Below, piece by piece: positions 38,276 through 51,036 of a DNA stretch of 64,000 nucleotides. Under the pieces are notes generated by a model that was given only the letters and a program-made list of their open reading frames with translations, ran no database searches and had not been told where the DNA came from. Origin of the DNA: Capitella teleta (Eukaryota > Annelida > Polychaeta > Capitellidae); contig KB300677.1 of the NCBI GenBank assembly GCA_000328365.1, forward strand, positions 132,127 to 196,126, in the 5' to 3' direction. The stretch's first letter is position 1. Every line of letters begins with the position of its first letter. The position numbers and the translations under genes were made by a program.

Positions 38276-41200
38276 CCTTGGATGTAGTATATGCCCTTAA
38301 ATTGCAGGAGATCTGAAATTGAGTATATTGTTAAAGAATGTTCAACGTATGATGAATAATTCATCAGTCGATCTTGAGGATTATGATAGATATTTGGATG
38401 ACATTGTTGTCTATATTGATGAGCAGGTAGATCACATTGCATGTTTAAAACCAACACGATTTTACTTGGTCGAATCCAGATTGAATAAAACATGCGTTAT
38501 GACTTTTCTTGTGAGAAGGGGCGTTATGATTCCTCGATTTGCGTAGCGCACTTCACGGTTTTCACTTGTCCTGGTGCCACTGAATTGATGTACTCTCAAT
38601 TGTGGCTATCCCCCCCCCACTCCCCGGGGAGGTGGGGGTGGAGGGGCTTCTGTTCTGGCACTCGTGTTGCCTGAATGGCTTGGGTCACGTGGTTGGTGCG
38701 TAATACGTCTCGATCTAACTCCACAAGATTCGTTATGATACTCGGTTGCAAGAGAAGACTGCGTTATGATTCGTGTTTCAGAAGAAACACAGACAAATCG
38801 AGCGATGTAAAGAGTTCACTGGTCTCCTGCGCAACTGAAAAGAAGCACCGGCACAAACCGAAAAATCACCCATATTTTGGTACATTCATTTCACTCGATT
38901 TTACATGACGTCACTCGGAATTCCCAAGATGGCTCACAAGGCGAGGCGAGTGAAAATGAATTCACAATATTTGCTGATTACGACAAGTTGATTGAATGTT
39001 ACTATAAATAGCTGCCAATGAGATACCACCTGTCATCGGTGTGCGCATGTGTCATTATATATATGACCAGGGAACCAGTGAATGTAAAAAGTTCTTTCTT
39101 TAAAAAAAAAAAAAAAGAAAAAAAAAAAGAGAGAGACTATTGCAGAAAAGTTAAAGGGTGCGCGGCTGGTCACTAGTAACAATAATTTGTTATTGCCTTC
39201 TGAATGAAAAAATTGAGGATTGTAACGTGAACGAAGGATGTTTTATAACTGTGTATATGTGTCCAGTAATCACGAGAAATGAAAAACCGCTATAGAAAGT
39301 CAGTATTCTTGGTTCTCTCAACATTTTTTATTTAAGATATAGGCTTAGATGTGGCGTTAATGAAGTTAAACAAGCTGTGCCAGAAGTGAAATGATTGACA
39401 TTCATCATTCAGTGGTTGAAATTAATCGTAATTTTGATCTATATTTCCTCTGAAACTAGAATCATAACAACGCTCTGTTATCTAGATCCAGAGATGTCAC
39501 AAATCGAACCGAGTGGACTCATCTCGTCCTGAGTTGCATAGTGCGGGCCGACAATGCCCACAATGCCCACAATGCCCACAATGGTCATGACACCATGACA
39601 CTTCCTTTAATTTAATTCGGTTAAAATCCTGTGATAATAGATCATCCACCAAATTCCGCGTTCCTGGTAAAAGCTAAATGTCCAGATCAAACTATTTCTA
39701 CGGAACACCATTGCTAAACAGCTTGGCCCACAAATTAAAAAGGGTCATCTTGGCCACTGGAGCTGTGACCCTGTGACCTCAATCATCCCGAGAGAGTGCG
39801 CTAGTTGACGACAATTGCGATAATTTTAGATAATGTTTGGTTAAGTTGTAACAGTGTTAAAATTCTGACTGATGATGCCATCTGCACTTGTTGCATAACA
39901 TAATGATGTACATACATATCATATAAACAAGCAAGTGGTATTCAGTGAGAGTAATTAGTCACTTGTGACTGACTAATGAGAACAAAGACTCGAGTGTCCC
40001 GGATCACATGTAACTATACAAAGTATACATGTGGTACCAGCCGATTGCACACATTATTAAACATCCAAAAGCCTCATTCGCAGTGCTGTAGGCATTACAC
40101 CGCCATGACTGATCCACTGATGTCCTCACATATACCTCCTATACTAATGAATGCATGGAATGTGATCAGCGAAGCCTCGGGCATCACGCGAGCGTCGTAT
40201 ACACAATGATGAGCTGATGAGATGAACTTGCAAGTTGGATCAGCGTGTTGTCAGAAGAAATGAATTCAATTCCACGAATGACAAAAATATTGTCCATTAG
40301 ATACAAGCAAACAAAGTACTGGAGGCACACTATCGGTAAAGATGAAGCACTAATGTGGCCAATCAGAGAGAAAGAACTTGCTCACGTACAGGTAGGCCTC
40401 CGTTATGTCTGTGTTATTAATAGCTACAAAATGTCGGTTTTCTACGGGACGCATCTTTTCCTTATTCTACGACGAAGCTGTCTTCAGCAGGACAACAGGG
40501 GGAGCTGTTTCAGTGAATAGCTGAATTTATGGATGCAACAACAATTGTTGTTTTGAGACGGATGAGCATCAAATGGTTCTCTGGTGAGCATCAAATGGTT
40601 CTCGGTGACAAAACCCTCTTGTACGAGATTCCTTGAGTAAGGACACTGGGCAGGGGGTTGAGACCCGTGTCCAGGGCTATTATTGCTAATGCTGAAAAGG
40701 ATAAATCCCCAGAGGAATCAGACGTAAGAACAGACGCATAAAGGCAAGCAGCAAATGGCCCCTGTTCGCAGCTATTTGGCGATGTAGGTTTTGCTGTGAG
40801 CCCCGAGGCCTCATTTTGAATCGTGGGTTAACTCGTGTTACAAGGCAATTTGAATCTACACTGAATCTTAGGTCAGGACTCTATCTTATAGTTCGCCACG
40901 ACACCATGGATCAGTAATGCATCCAATTTGCTTATTTGCATGTATATACCCCAATAATCAGGCCTTGATCTCGTAAATTCAGTGCAGGAAGCCAAGGGCC
41001 AAAGATCGTGATCATCACAATCACTGATCATTCATCGAATGAAAGTTCCGTTTCTGCAAGTGGTCGTTTTATTCCCCGGTGCAATGGTGACTGCAGGTCC
41101 TGCGAGGAATGTCACCAAAGACTCGTCTACCCCTATAACCAGTTTCCTTGGCTTTTGCATCATCAAAAGATCTTCTTCTTCTTCTTTTGGAAGAAAGAAT

Positions 41201-42996
41201 AAAAAAAACCATGGGAAAACCGCGCAAAGATCGAGCGAGATCGGAGTTTTGCACCGCATTCCACCTGCGTCCGGTAATCGAATCAGGATGAAATGCTTCC
41301 GTGAGACGAATTCTGATTTCACCTTCTTCTCCTTTCAACCCAATATCAGTAATCAGATGGACATGTTTTATTACCCGCGAGGATGAACCAGTGCAACCGT
41401 ATCTCCTAATGCACGTATAGCAACGTGCAATCCTTTGGCTGTGTCCTTCACAGACCCATGGCACGTTCGACAGCACGGATTCATTGAGGTCGATTTCCCT
41501 GAAATAAACCACTAAACTTCAGCTGGCGGCTGTTCATCTGGACAAAGCAGTGTTCGTAGAATAATCAAGTCTCGAGAGACAAACCAACACTTCTTTTAAT
41601 TCACGGCATGTTTTCTCCTGTGTATCATTGCCGGCGGCGAAGTGGTTTGAAACCAGGAGCTAAACCGTGCCTTGTATTGCGAGTGTGCCACTCTCATCTG
41701 GTCGAGCATCTCCACCCTCGAGAGAACAAGCATCGAGGAATTAACTAAGAAATGATTATGATGGAGGCATAAGGAATTCGTGTTCACTCATCGAAGTCAT
41801 CCTGAGCAATATCAATTGGGGATATCGTAAAATTAACCGGATAACATCAATGCAAGGGGACTATCATTGACAATTGTATCAATTTAATTATCGTTGTGAA
41901 CACGTGGTACCGCAGATGACAACACGTGAGAATCGACTTGCAATTTTGGTCATAATAATCCTGTACAGACGGGCGGCATGTCTTTATTGCTCACGTATCA
42001 ATCATCACAAAGACATTAATTGGAGATCAGATATAGAGCTACAACAATAGCATTATTCCCCAAATATTCTTTCAGCCCCAATATCTCTGTCGGAGTTCTT
42101 TAATGAATCGTCGTCATCGGTCATAGTCTGTGGCCTTCGAGTGGAAGTGAATGTGACAGATTGGGGTCGTATATATGAAGTCGTTTCCTGAAAGATCTAA
42201 TCTGAGCTTACAGACCTTCTCGATCCATCGAACGATAACGCCACACCAATTAATCTGTGAATTATCAATGTTGCCATCAAGATCAATCAATGCTTTCGGA
42301 ACATTAAAGGATATTTAGCGTAATGTTTATCAAGATATCACAATTATTACCGAGGTTATACGGATATTTGAAGATATTCGGAACTGCGGTTGCTATGGTG
42401 ACGACGGAACGTTAAAGGCTACTACAAATTGACACATTTATGATTGATTATAGCTTCAAATGCCATGGATTTTGTGTGTGCTCAAATGAAGCAAAACGCG
42501 TTGAGCTATAAATAGAATGTATGTATCAACACTGAAACCGATTTATTTGACCCCATTTAGCACTTTGCTGTGTTCACAGCGAAAAACATTCCGCGATTCA
42601 TAGCAGTTTTCCCTACTTGAGATTTATAGTAACGTTGCTTATGATATTATTATTATTGCACATGCTACTTCATACATACATATATTATATTAGATGGAAC
42701 TATCGGGATATTCATGAGATTGCTATTACACAAGCAACCTAGTGCGGATCAGCACATTACCTGGAGTTAATTAGCTCACAGCAAGAACAGAAACCGGGCA
42801 CATTTGTGTCCCTAGCATAAATAATCTTAGTTGTCCATCACATAATCGTCGCCGATGCCATTGCAGAAAGTATATGACATCAACAATATAACTGTAATTT
42901 GGACGTATTCTGTGCTGATATCGTATCAGCTATAAGCCATAAGTACTAACTGCCATTAATACTTGATGCTAGGGTGGAATTCCTGACACGGCTCAG
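38276..42996. other. Intergenic, no gene supported
   Basis: Contains four CGTTATGA motifs at 38491-38775, a poly(A)-rich run near 39102-39130 and a 9-bp repeat (AATGCCCAC) at 39553-39583. A plus-strand frame at 41039-41386 begins with a weakly hydrophobic MKVPFLQVVVLFPGAMVTAG, which could be a signal peptide, but it has no other support. A stretch near 40640-40900 loosely resembles, inverted, one at 11340-11660 (shared 'ttgagaccc' and 'aggataaat' blocks), perhaps an old repeat. Confidence 0.4.
38491..38775. repeat. Cluster of four CGTTATGA motifs
   Basis: TGCGTTATGAC near 38492, GCGTTATGATT near 38520, TTCGTTATGAT near 38730 and TGCGTTATGATT near 38760, all in the same orientation and grouped as two pairs with about 30-bp spacing. 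This is the reverse-complement form of the motif clustered at 5.3 and 56.3 kb. Confidence 0.6.
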
Positions 42997-44066
42997 TCAG
43001 TAGAAGATCATTTCCAGCTGACTGGCGTCTTTTACATCATCGGAGGTTGGCCAATGGTTGAGGAAGTATATTTCGGCCGGCGTCAATGCATCGTTGTCTC
43101 GGGCCTCGATTTCACGTCTTTGATCACACGAGATCAGTTTTCTGTTCAGTCGACACTGCAGCCGCATCAGTCGCCGAGAATTGGATCGCAGCTGCAGTTC
43201 GTCATTTTGCAGCTGCAAGAGATTGGTCACTCGGCGTAGCAAGCTGTCTGTGCCAGCGTCCATGCATTGCTTCGATTCGAGATTCGCACGTAGAGATATG
43301 ATGTCATCCGTGGAATTCATCGACTGCGCATGTTCATCACACGTGCTTCCATCTCGGAGTCGTCGACTGAATACTTTGACGTCATTGGATGACGTCGACG
43401 GGTGCCGCACGTGGCAAAGCAAACCGTTGAATGTTGGTTTATTCACGACATCGTGGTCGATGTGTTGCTCTTCTCGCTGAAGCATTAGGCGTCGGAGTTT
43501 ATGGTGCGGACGACACAGTGGCTTGGCTGTCTGTTTGATTTCATTTACGTCACCTTGGATGAGAGCGTTGACGTCGTTGCCATTGGCAACCGTTTCTCTC
43601 CTCGTAACCACTGCCTTCGCGTATCTCACAGCACGTACCCCCTCTGCACTCACACTCTGAAAAGAAAGTAATTTGTTATTGCATAATTACACTGTTATCG
43701 ACAAATTTGGAAGGCCATTCTTAGTCCAATCTTCTTCGGAATGCGAGCACGGATCCATGTCGTATATACACTCATATTCAACACTAGATCTGCCCGGATC
43801 ACCCAAGAGGGTGGAACCGTAGCCCGTAATCATGTTAACCTCGTGACTGCGAATGCTCCATGATGGAAAGCATAGATGTGGAGACCGGCTGTTTAGTCTC
43901 CGCATCTAATGCGACCAAACAGGCAAAGTAATGGATTTGCGAGCAATGAAAGTCACGTAGAATGAATGTACTGCTCGCGTGAATTCCTCACCGTTACGTC
44001 CACCGTGTATCCAAGACCAAGACTGACCAGGAGGCCGATCACTGACCACGAGAGGCTTCCCTGCAT
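42997..44066 (-). CDS. Secreted protein, two exons, unrecognised
   Basis: Exon 1 (44066-43992) encodes MQGSLSWSVIGLLVSLGLGY and TVDVT, a clear signal peptide, ending in a GTGAGG donor at phase 0. Exon 2 (43656-42997) follows a good CTTTTCAG acceptor in the same phase and runs 219 codons to a TGA, for about 244 residues. The mature protein is basic and leucine/arginine-rich, with six cysteines and amphipathic stretches such as LLRRVTNLLQLQNDELQLRS that look helical. Dibasic pairs (RR) occur at several points, but no clear processing pattern. I recognise no family; a secreted helical ligand or matrix protein would fit equally. Signal peptide, splice phase and long open frame make the gene likely. 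Confidence 0.65.
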
Positions 44067-47000
44067 GCTCCTTCAGCCCTCACAACTGCCCATCGCTCCC
44101 CTGTTACCTTCCTCTTCCCTCGCGTGCAATGGTCCCTCCCACGAGCGAACATCGCAGGCCTCAAAACGCGCAGAGATTCTCCGCAAAAGAACGAAATACG
44201 GCATTGGGGGGAGATCACGTGGGGTAGAGGCCTCATCTATCATTGTGATGTGATTCACAGGACATCCAAATATTAAACTTTCTTGGTGGTTTGTTTTTCA
44301 GTTTCTACGTCAATTGATTCATATAAAGTACCTACATTCTACCAGTAAATCTGTTATTTTTGTAGTTGTGTATTATTTAATGTATGAGTACAAGTATTCT
44401 CCATTTGAAACATTAAAATAATGTATCATGACGCATTTAAAAGTAAAAAAAAAAAAACAAAAAACAAAAAAAACAATGGAAATTAGTCGACATTGAGCAA
44501 ACACGCTAAACGTCAGTGGAAGCAGAACTTTGATGGAACATTTATTTTGAGTCGAATGGCAGGAAGTTGTTGTTTACGAGTTCTGGAACAGCATAACCCG
44601 CAATTAAGGTGCGCAGGCATAAACACCACGCAGTGAATCCTTGAGTTTGGTTGTGTGGCCTCATCTCGATCTGGTGAGTGCCAATGGCGTCGTGTTTGAC
44701 CAGTTAGGAGCACCACTTCTGATAGCTTTGTTTGCGCAACACTCGGTCGAGCAGTTCTCTGAAAAACTGCTTCGATGTGGGAGCTTAATAACATTGCATA
44801 GCCTCAAATAAACATCATGTGTTTTCAATTGACCAAATAATAATATAATCTGCGCATTTATCTCATCCACTACCCATGGTGGAAAAATCAAAAAGGAAAA
44901 AGGTGAATTTCCTACTACCCTGGATGAAATCTACCTCTATAGTGGCCTTGATAGACCGCTCCACATCTCCCCCATCAAGATAAAGTCACATAGGTATGTG
45001 TTCTGCTGTCCTTGTGAGAAGAATATTGTTTGAATCGACTCTGTTATTGCTTTGCTGGCGTTTTAAAAATGTCTAAGCTTTCAATTATCAAATTTTCTTA
45101 AGTCTTCTTTTGCTGAACGATAATTTTATCAAGTATAAATATGAGTCTGCCGAATAGTTCAAACGCTATAATATACGTGACAGTTGAAGAATAAATTTGC
45201 AAGATATTTATATCGCAATGTAGGGGTAAACAGCAAATATTACGCGACCACGAGAGTGGTTTCCGGTGCGACGCCGAATTAGTGTTCATACATCGCCCTT
45301 CCCATCCATCAATTATGAGAAATTCCCCTTTCACTTCCACAATTCGGCCGCGCAGTCCTTCGTATAAAGCAAATCATGGTTTTTCTTGACGGTATGAAAA
45401 CGAAATCCACTTGCATATTAGACGGCTTTGGCCGAACCAACTTTACGATCAGAGAAGCCGGAGTGAGAATGCAGTGTTGCTCATCGGCTCCGAATCATGT
45501 GGCTTCGATTTCGTTCGGTGAGTTTTGTGAAAGCTCAGCACACAAGAAGAGTCTGACGCTGTCTGTCCTCTGGGTGCAACAAGACAAATGCGGAAACTGT
45601 TGGTCAAACATTTGGAAAACTCAGCCTCACTTCGCCCCGCAATCAAACATGGTCAACTTGCGCTGCATATTGACCTTCCTTTATATATTACAGTGGCATG
45701 ATTCTCATTGAACCGCACACACTCCAATCGTGGTTTTACCTTCTTGCTTAATGATTTGCGTGTAAACTGAATGCACGTTGCCTGATCGCAATTTTTCTAA
45801 TGTTGTTTACGGGTTGGATCAGAGTGATGACATCGTCGCTTTCCATTAACGGACGAATCCTTTCAATGAAAAGCGGGACAGAGGCAGAGAAGAGTACGAG
45901 GTGGTTTTCCTTAAACTTAAACTAATCACTCTATAAATTGACGCGCTTCTCGTCCATCAATTACAACGCAAAAAGAAGAAGTGTTTCACAACAAAGATGG
46001 ATGAGTCACCGTGCTACACAAGCACACTGCATTGGAATTAGATGAGCATCCATTTTCGTCAAATTTATCACTGAAGCTGATTCGGTTAGCGGGATGAGCG
46101 ATTCATCACGGAGGAATGAGGGCATCCGTTGCCCCGAAGAAGATCGGGGGGCGGGGGTTTTGGAGGGTGTCATTTGTAAGCAGACAGATTGAAGGAGCGA
46201 CGACGCTCATGATTGACATTGTGGCATTGCTACATGCAATGTGCAAACACAAATGGGGTCAACATCTCCATAGGGTAAAGTACCGTGTGATAAACTGCAG
46301 GTCCGTTCCTTCTTGGTCCCTTCTGGGTCATTCTGGCAATGATCTTGCGTCTTCAAACGATGTCCTTGGACGCAGCTCAGAAATGCTGATGCGATTGACT
46401 TTTAATCAGAGTCAAGGACACCGCCATTAGGTGCAATCACTTGCAAATTGAATTAGCTCACTCTCTCGCTCTTCGTCTCCCGGGTAATCCACGTCTGCTT
46501 CTCACTCCCCGGGGACCAATAGAAACTCCACTATTCGTCATGCTCTCTCTCTTTTTGGGGTGGGATTGCTTGCAAAATGAAACCATTATCAAATGACCTT
46601 CACTTTCCGAGCCATCATACAAATGCACTCCCAACATGAGAGGAACTTGATGGTGAAAATTGTTTTGCATTTTACACCGAGGATATGACAAGGTTAAGAT
46701 CCAGGGCAGCTCTTTTAGAAAGCTCTAAACCTGTTCTGTTCACCAGTGATTGCTTTGAATCCAATATCGTGGCGAAGAGGGGGCGAAGAGTGGAATGGGG
46801 TGACAGGAAAGGCCGAGGATCGAATCTAGCCTTTTGGGTACTCGCAGCTAATAATGCGATAAAGATATTACACTCACGCTATAGTTGCATACATTGACGC
46901 TACAGTCAGGTTTTGTGGCGCAAAACGTGACGTGTGTTTTAACGCTTTATGGTAACGATACCAAATTGCAGAGGGAATAAAATTATGGCCTTCCAAGCGG

Positions 47001-47980
47001 ATATTTTAGCAACATTGTATGTTACATCAGTTGTTGAGCTGATTTGGATATATCAATTACATGTACTTTGATTGAAAGTGTTGGTTAGTTGATATTCCCT
47101 AATCAGTTGAAATTTACCATCTCCTGGTTAGCACAGGTATAATAGCTATGGTGTACATACAGGTATAGTATATACATCAGTCACATAGCAGCGTTGCCTT
47201 TTTGTACCTATCGACGACCAATTTTGCACAATGTTAATTGCATTCAAGATCAGCGAAACGGAATGAGGTGCAATAGCCAGCCTTGATATGGGATTTACGT
47301 AGCAGGCTCAATTGATCGCTATTGCATAATGCACGACTCACAAAAGACTGAATGTCAATGTCAATTTCAATGTCAATGTCAATGTCAATTGTAACGATGG
47401 AGTCTCAACTAACAAGCGGCGTCTATGTCACACTTCGTAATGACTCATTGATCCCTTTCTCCCTGTAGTTTAACCAGGAAAAAAGCGGTCACAATCGTAA
47501 TGTTCAAAATTCATTGTCAGGTATACCCACTGTTGCCCAGACTTTTTTCAGTGCAATTTTTTAAGAGGCTTTAAACCCGGATATTTGGAATACATTGTAT
47601 AGTCAATGCTCAGCATTAGCTCTCAATTAACGATCGTCGTGAGGGGAATTGGTGATTTCGCCCGAATGCCAAATCGCCCGACAACCACTTCGCCCGAGAG
47701 TACTAAACGTGTGTATATGCCTATTATATGTAAAATAAGTAACAGTCTCAAATTGGGAGTGTTCGAGTTTTCAAGACATCGACAGCCGCGTTTTTACCTC
47801 TTCGTTTTCTTGATTCATTTCTTTATTAATATTGTTTTCTTTGATATTTTTCTTTATTTATTTATTTTTCTTTTATTTTATTTTATTTTTTTTTTTTTTT
47901 TTAACCTAGGTTTGCCTTTATAATACGATAATGATAATAAACTGAGAGCACAAAAGAGCAAAAGAACAACAAAAAAAAGT
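44067..47980. other. Intergenic, no gene supported
   Basis: Expected to include the promoter of the minus-strand secreted-protein gene. Features seen are an A-rich run near 44445-44475 and a short (ATGTCA)n repeat at 47351-47392. A frame at 45376-45711 is open but unrecognised. A minus-strand frame at 44513-44794 is discussed among the rejected items. Confidence 0.4.
47651..47700. repeat. Solo end of the TTTCGCCCG element family
   Basis: Contains GATTTCGCCCGAATGCCA followed by AATCGCCCG and CTTCGCCCG, matching the terminal repeat of the element at 8256-9259 with a third CGCCCG added. No inverted partner was found downstream, so this is a lone or decayed end. Confidence 0.55.
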
Positions 47981-48073
47981 CGCCCAATAAGGGACTCGAA
48001 CCCTTGACCCTCAGATGCCTCTGACGAAATCAGCTTTAAAAGTCTGATGCTCTACCGACTGAGCTAACCGGGC
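47981..48073 (-). tRNA. tRNA-Lys(TTT) with a ~20-nt intron
   Basis: On the minus strand this is a complete cloverleaf: acceptor strands GCCCGGT/ATTGGGC (two G-T pairs) with discriminator G, D arm TAGCTCAGTCGGTAGAGC, anticodon stem TCAGA/TCTGA, and T arm AAGGG-TTCGAGT-CCCTT. The sequence between the anticodon stem strands is 27 nt, seven for the loop (CTTTTAA, anticodon TTT) plus about 20 extra at the canonical 37/38 position. A T run (complement of 47972-47979) follows as a Pol III terminator. A and B boxes are intact, so it should be functional if spliced. Confidence 0.9.
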
Positions 48074-49816
48074 TCCTGTTTACAAGGCCGTCAGACATAC
48101 ACGAAAGATTCATTCAGATGAATGCAATAAATGTGTAACAAGTTCACGCAAGGTTTCGTGCGGGCCGAGAAAGGATTGCTGACTTAAATCCCTTGGATTC
48201 GCTTGCTCTTTGGAAACACACGTGATATTATCGAATCGATCAGAATCCTCAAGTTCCTTGAAGTGAAATGATGAGCTTTATGTGTAATGAACATGTCTAA
48301 GCACAAAGCATCCTTCTCAATAAATGAGCATTAATCTGGTGATTTATTTTTCTGTGGTGCTGTGTGTCACCTTGTGTGGTTTAACATACAATATATACAT
48401 TAACATATAATATATATATACACCTCTTGTGGTTCATAGATAACGGACCCCGGTAGAGTGTGAGCCAGGCATTATGCAACACAAGAATTTTAAAGCTTGC
48501 GACTCAACAATCGCAGCTTAATCACAGGTGTCTCTTTTAATATATTGTTTTTGTATGTGTCTAACAGCATAGACTTGTCTAAAAGGATCCCCTATTGAAC
48601 ACACAACGAATCAGAACTTATAAGTTACAGAACAAAATTAAATATAACAATTGAGCTCGTGTTTATTTTCTATGTGGCATAACTAAACAGAACCATATTT
48701 TCAATGATTGTAATTTCCGCAGATCGGTAGTCGGCCAGTCTCGGAAACACAAAAAGTGTGCGAAATCTGAAGGTCGAGAGTTCGATCCTCTCCTGCACAC
48801 AAAATTGGTCGAGTTTTCAAAAGATTTATTGCGTCAGCAAAATTCTGTGTTGGTCCACAAAACATAAGGAGAGAGTGAGCACTCGATTTACAGGCTCAGC
48901 AGGATGCCGCGCTTGACCTTCCAGTCAAGTGAGCGAAACCTGGCGGCAACTATACTCAGTGGGATCAAAGGTTTAATATTGCGGTAAGCCCAATGAGTGC
49001 AGGGAGAATGCGTGAGAGTTAGATAACGTTGGTGAACTTAGAATATAATTTGCATTTTGAATTATATTCCGAATAAGCCAAGTAAAAGTTCCCTTTCAGG
49101 CGCCCGCAAGAAACTGTTCCGTGCTCGATCATTTGTGTGATCATAACGTTGTTTCTTGTACCACACCGCTAATGCTACCAATCATAACGTACCCAGCCGG
49201 TTTTTTTTTTCCTACAAGGTTTAGCCACATGAATATTAATTAGATGCATAGATACATATCAATGAGGCATATAATGCATATTCACGAGATTGTTTTATGT
49301 AGGCATAGAAATCATAACGGTATGATGTCTATGGGGCGATGTACAAGAGTGTTGTTAGCTTAGCGCTGATTGGCTGATGTGATCTTGACGGCCGTTGGTT
49401 GTACTCAGGCTTATAAATATTCGTGTGGCTAAACCATTCGAGTAAAATTCGATCCACCACCACCTTGTAGGGGGAAAAAATCGCAGCCGGTACGACCCCA
49501 GGTGTAGTTTGTTCGAATAAAATCCTTCTTCTTCCGGCCTGATGACGAAGTAAACACATATTATCATTCTTCCTCTGCTAGAACCCTTCGTGAAACGAGC
49601 ACCACGAAACAGAAACAACACGTTAGATGATTAATACTCGCATATAAAGGCCTCTTTGTTGAAAACCTTATCAGTGCTTGAGGACGGATGGATCTTTCTG
49701 AGGTCACTTGTGATGTTTTACATCTTCTTAACGTTATCTGTTGCTGAGCTTGCTGGTTCCGACAGGAATAAAACCTCTCGCTTTCGGTCGTTGATTTCGA
49801 TAATCAAGGCATCAGC
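48074..49816. other. Intergenic, with a tRNA-like relic and CATAACG motifs
   Basis: No protein gene seen. It contains the tRNA-like segment at 48724-48800, and three CATAACG motifs at 49140-49320 (TCATAACGTT, AATCATAACGTA, AATCATAACGGT). The right end should hold the promoter and possibly a first exon of the claudin-like gene. Confidence 0.4.
48724..48800 (+). pseudogene. tRNA-like relic (3' half resembles elongator tRNA-Met)
   Basis: The 3' half is well formed: ATCTGAAGGTC, then T arm GAGAG-TTCGATC-CTCTC, then CTGCACA. AGTCTC...ATCTGAAGG resembles the anticodon arm of elongator tRNA-Met. The acceptor and D arms do not pair, and about 18 extra bases sit in the anticodon region. Most likely a decayed tRNA or tRNA-derived repeat head. 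Confidence 0.35.
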
Positions 49817-51036
49817 ATGTATTACTGGCATCTCATCGTCATTATGTGTTCCTACCAGGTCCCAAACCTTCTTTTCCTCGTTGGGTTCGCCTCCCCTGAC
49901 TGGATAAATATGCGCAGCACAAAATTTGGACTTTGGCAACAATGCGCAGGCGGTCTGTGTGCGACTTTTGATATCGAAGAACTTCAAGGTAAGTGCCAAA
50001 TTAATTAAAAGTGACTGCGAAACATCACAAAATTGCAATTGAATCAGATGCAAGAACACGCGCGTGTCTGATGATAGTAAAACATTATAACCTGCTCTCC
50101 TGCAGGAAATTCTATTTTCGTTATAGAAAAAATAAAATAACTAGTTGGAACAAGAGGTAAAAGAATAATGTTTCTCCACCAGACTACCATCGAGGCACGC
50201 AAGCCGTCCTGTGCATGGCCCTGGTGGCTGGTCTGGTTGCGTCCATCTGCTTCTACCAAATGATTGCAAGGGAAGGCCACAAACATGAATTGATTACAAC
50301 GAGTATCATCTGCATCTACATTCAAGGTGTGTTGGAGTCACGACTCTACATTTCTCTGTACTTTTTTGTCCCTCCTTACTCAGCGATTCTTGAGCTGATC
50401 GGTGGAGCTGTGTTTGGCGCAAAGACGGCTGAAGTCACGGAGGCGGCGCCCAATGGCTACGGGTATTGGTTGATCATCGCGGCGTGTCTACTGCACCTCA
50501 TCTTTGCGTCTTCGTTGCTCGGTTGTGGCGTGCCTTGTGAACTTTCGGAGGGACGTACTTCCGGAAACCCTGAATCGTACGCCGCGGACAACGTTGGATA
50601 TGCGAACGGTGGTCACGTGGTACATCACGCTGGGCATCTGACCCCGGTCACGGTGCAAGGGGGAGCTGCGAATGTCCAGTTGCAGCAGCAAAGAGCACCA
50701 GAGCCGGTCACGCAGTCACTTGGGTCCATCTTCCATTTGAACCAAGAACAGATGAGCAACCCAGTGACTGGGCTCCCCATCAACACTCTACCCAGACCTC
50801 ATTCCGTTGCCATGACAACAGAGGACGCCAGGGGCCGATTGAGACCTGTTCAGACTCAGCAAGGAATGCAATATGTGGAGCAGTGTGACATTAATGCAAG
50901 CCAACCTCATCACGCGCAATTGTCAGAAAGTCATGCTGAACCGAACAGTGCCTACGATAATCTTCAGAATGAATCTTGCTATGCGAATAGCATGATTGAC
51001 ATGCAGCCACCCAATTACGGACAACTGGAGGTTTAA
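49817..51036 (+). CDS. Claudin-like four-transmembrane protein with a long C-terminal tail
   Basis: Exons 49817-49988, 50183-50326 and 50384-51036 in phase; about 322 residues. The first extracellular loop has the claudin-type signature W...GLWQQCAGGLC (WINMRSTKFGLWQQC). TM2 is AVLCMALVAGLVASICFYQM, TM3 spans the last junction (LITTSIICIYIQ + AILELIGGAVFG), and TM4 is YWLIIAACLLHLIFASSLLG. Claudin/PMP22 proteins shape paracellular barriers at cell junctions. The cytoplasmic tail (~170 residues) is polar and Q/N/H-rich, with YDNL and YGQL tyrosine sites. It ends QLEV, a possible class II PDZ ligand. The second intron is 57 nt and in frame, so unspliced reading is also open; splicing gives a better TM3. 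The start is uncertain: TM1 may instead begin in an upstream exon joined at GTC CCA (acceptor CCTACCAG near 49857). Confidence 0.8.

Noticed and set aside
41039-41386. Small secreted protein beginning MKVPFLQVVVLFPGAMVT
   Set aside because: Hydrophobic core is weak and the rest is low-complexity; an equally open opposite frame exists.
44513-44794. Minus-strand frame with scattered Cys (HCVVFMPAHLNCGLCC), vaguely like the C-terminal finger of piggyBac transposases
   Set aside because: Spacing fits poorly and no catalytic core lies upstream; too weak to call.
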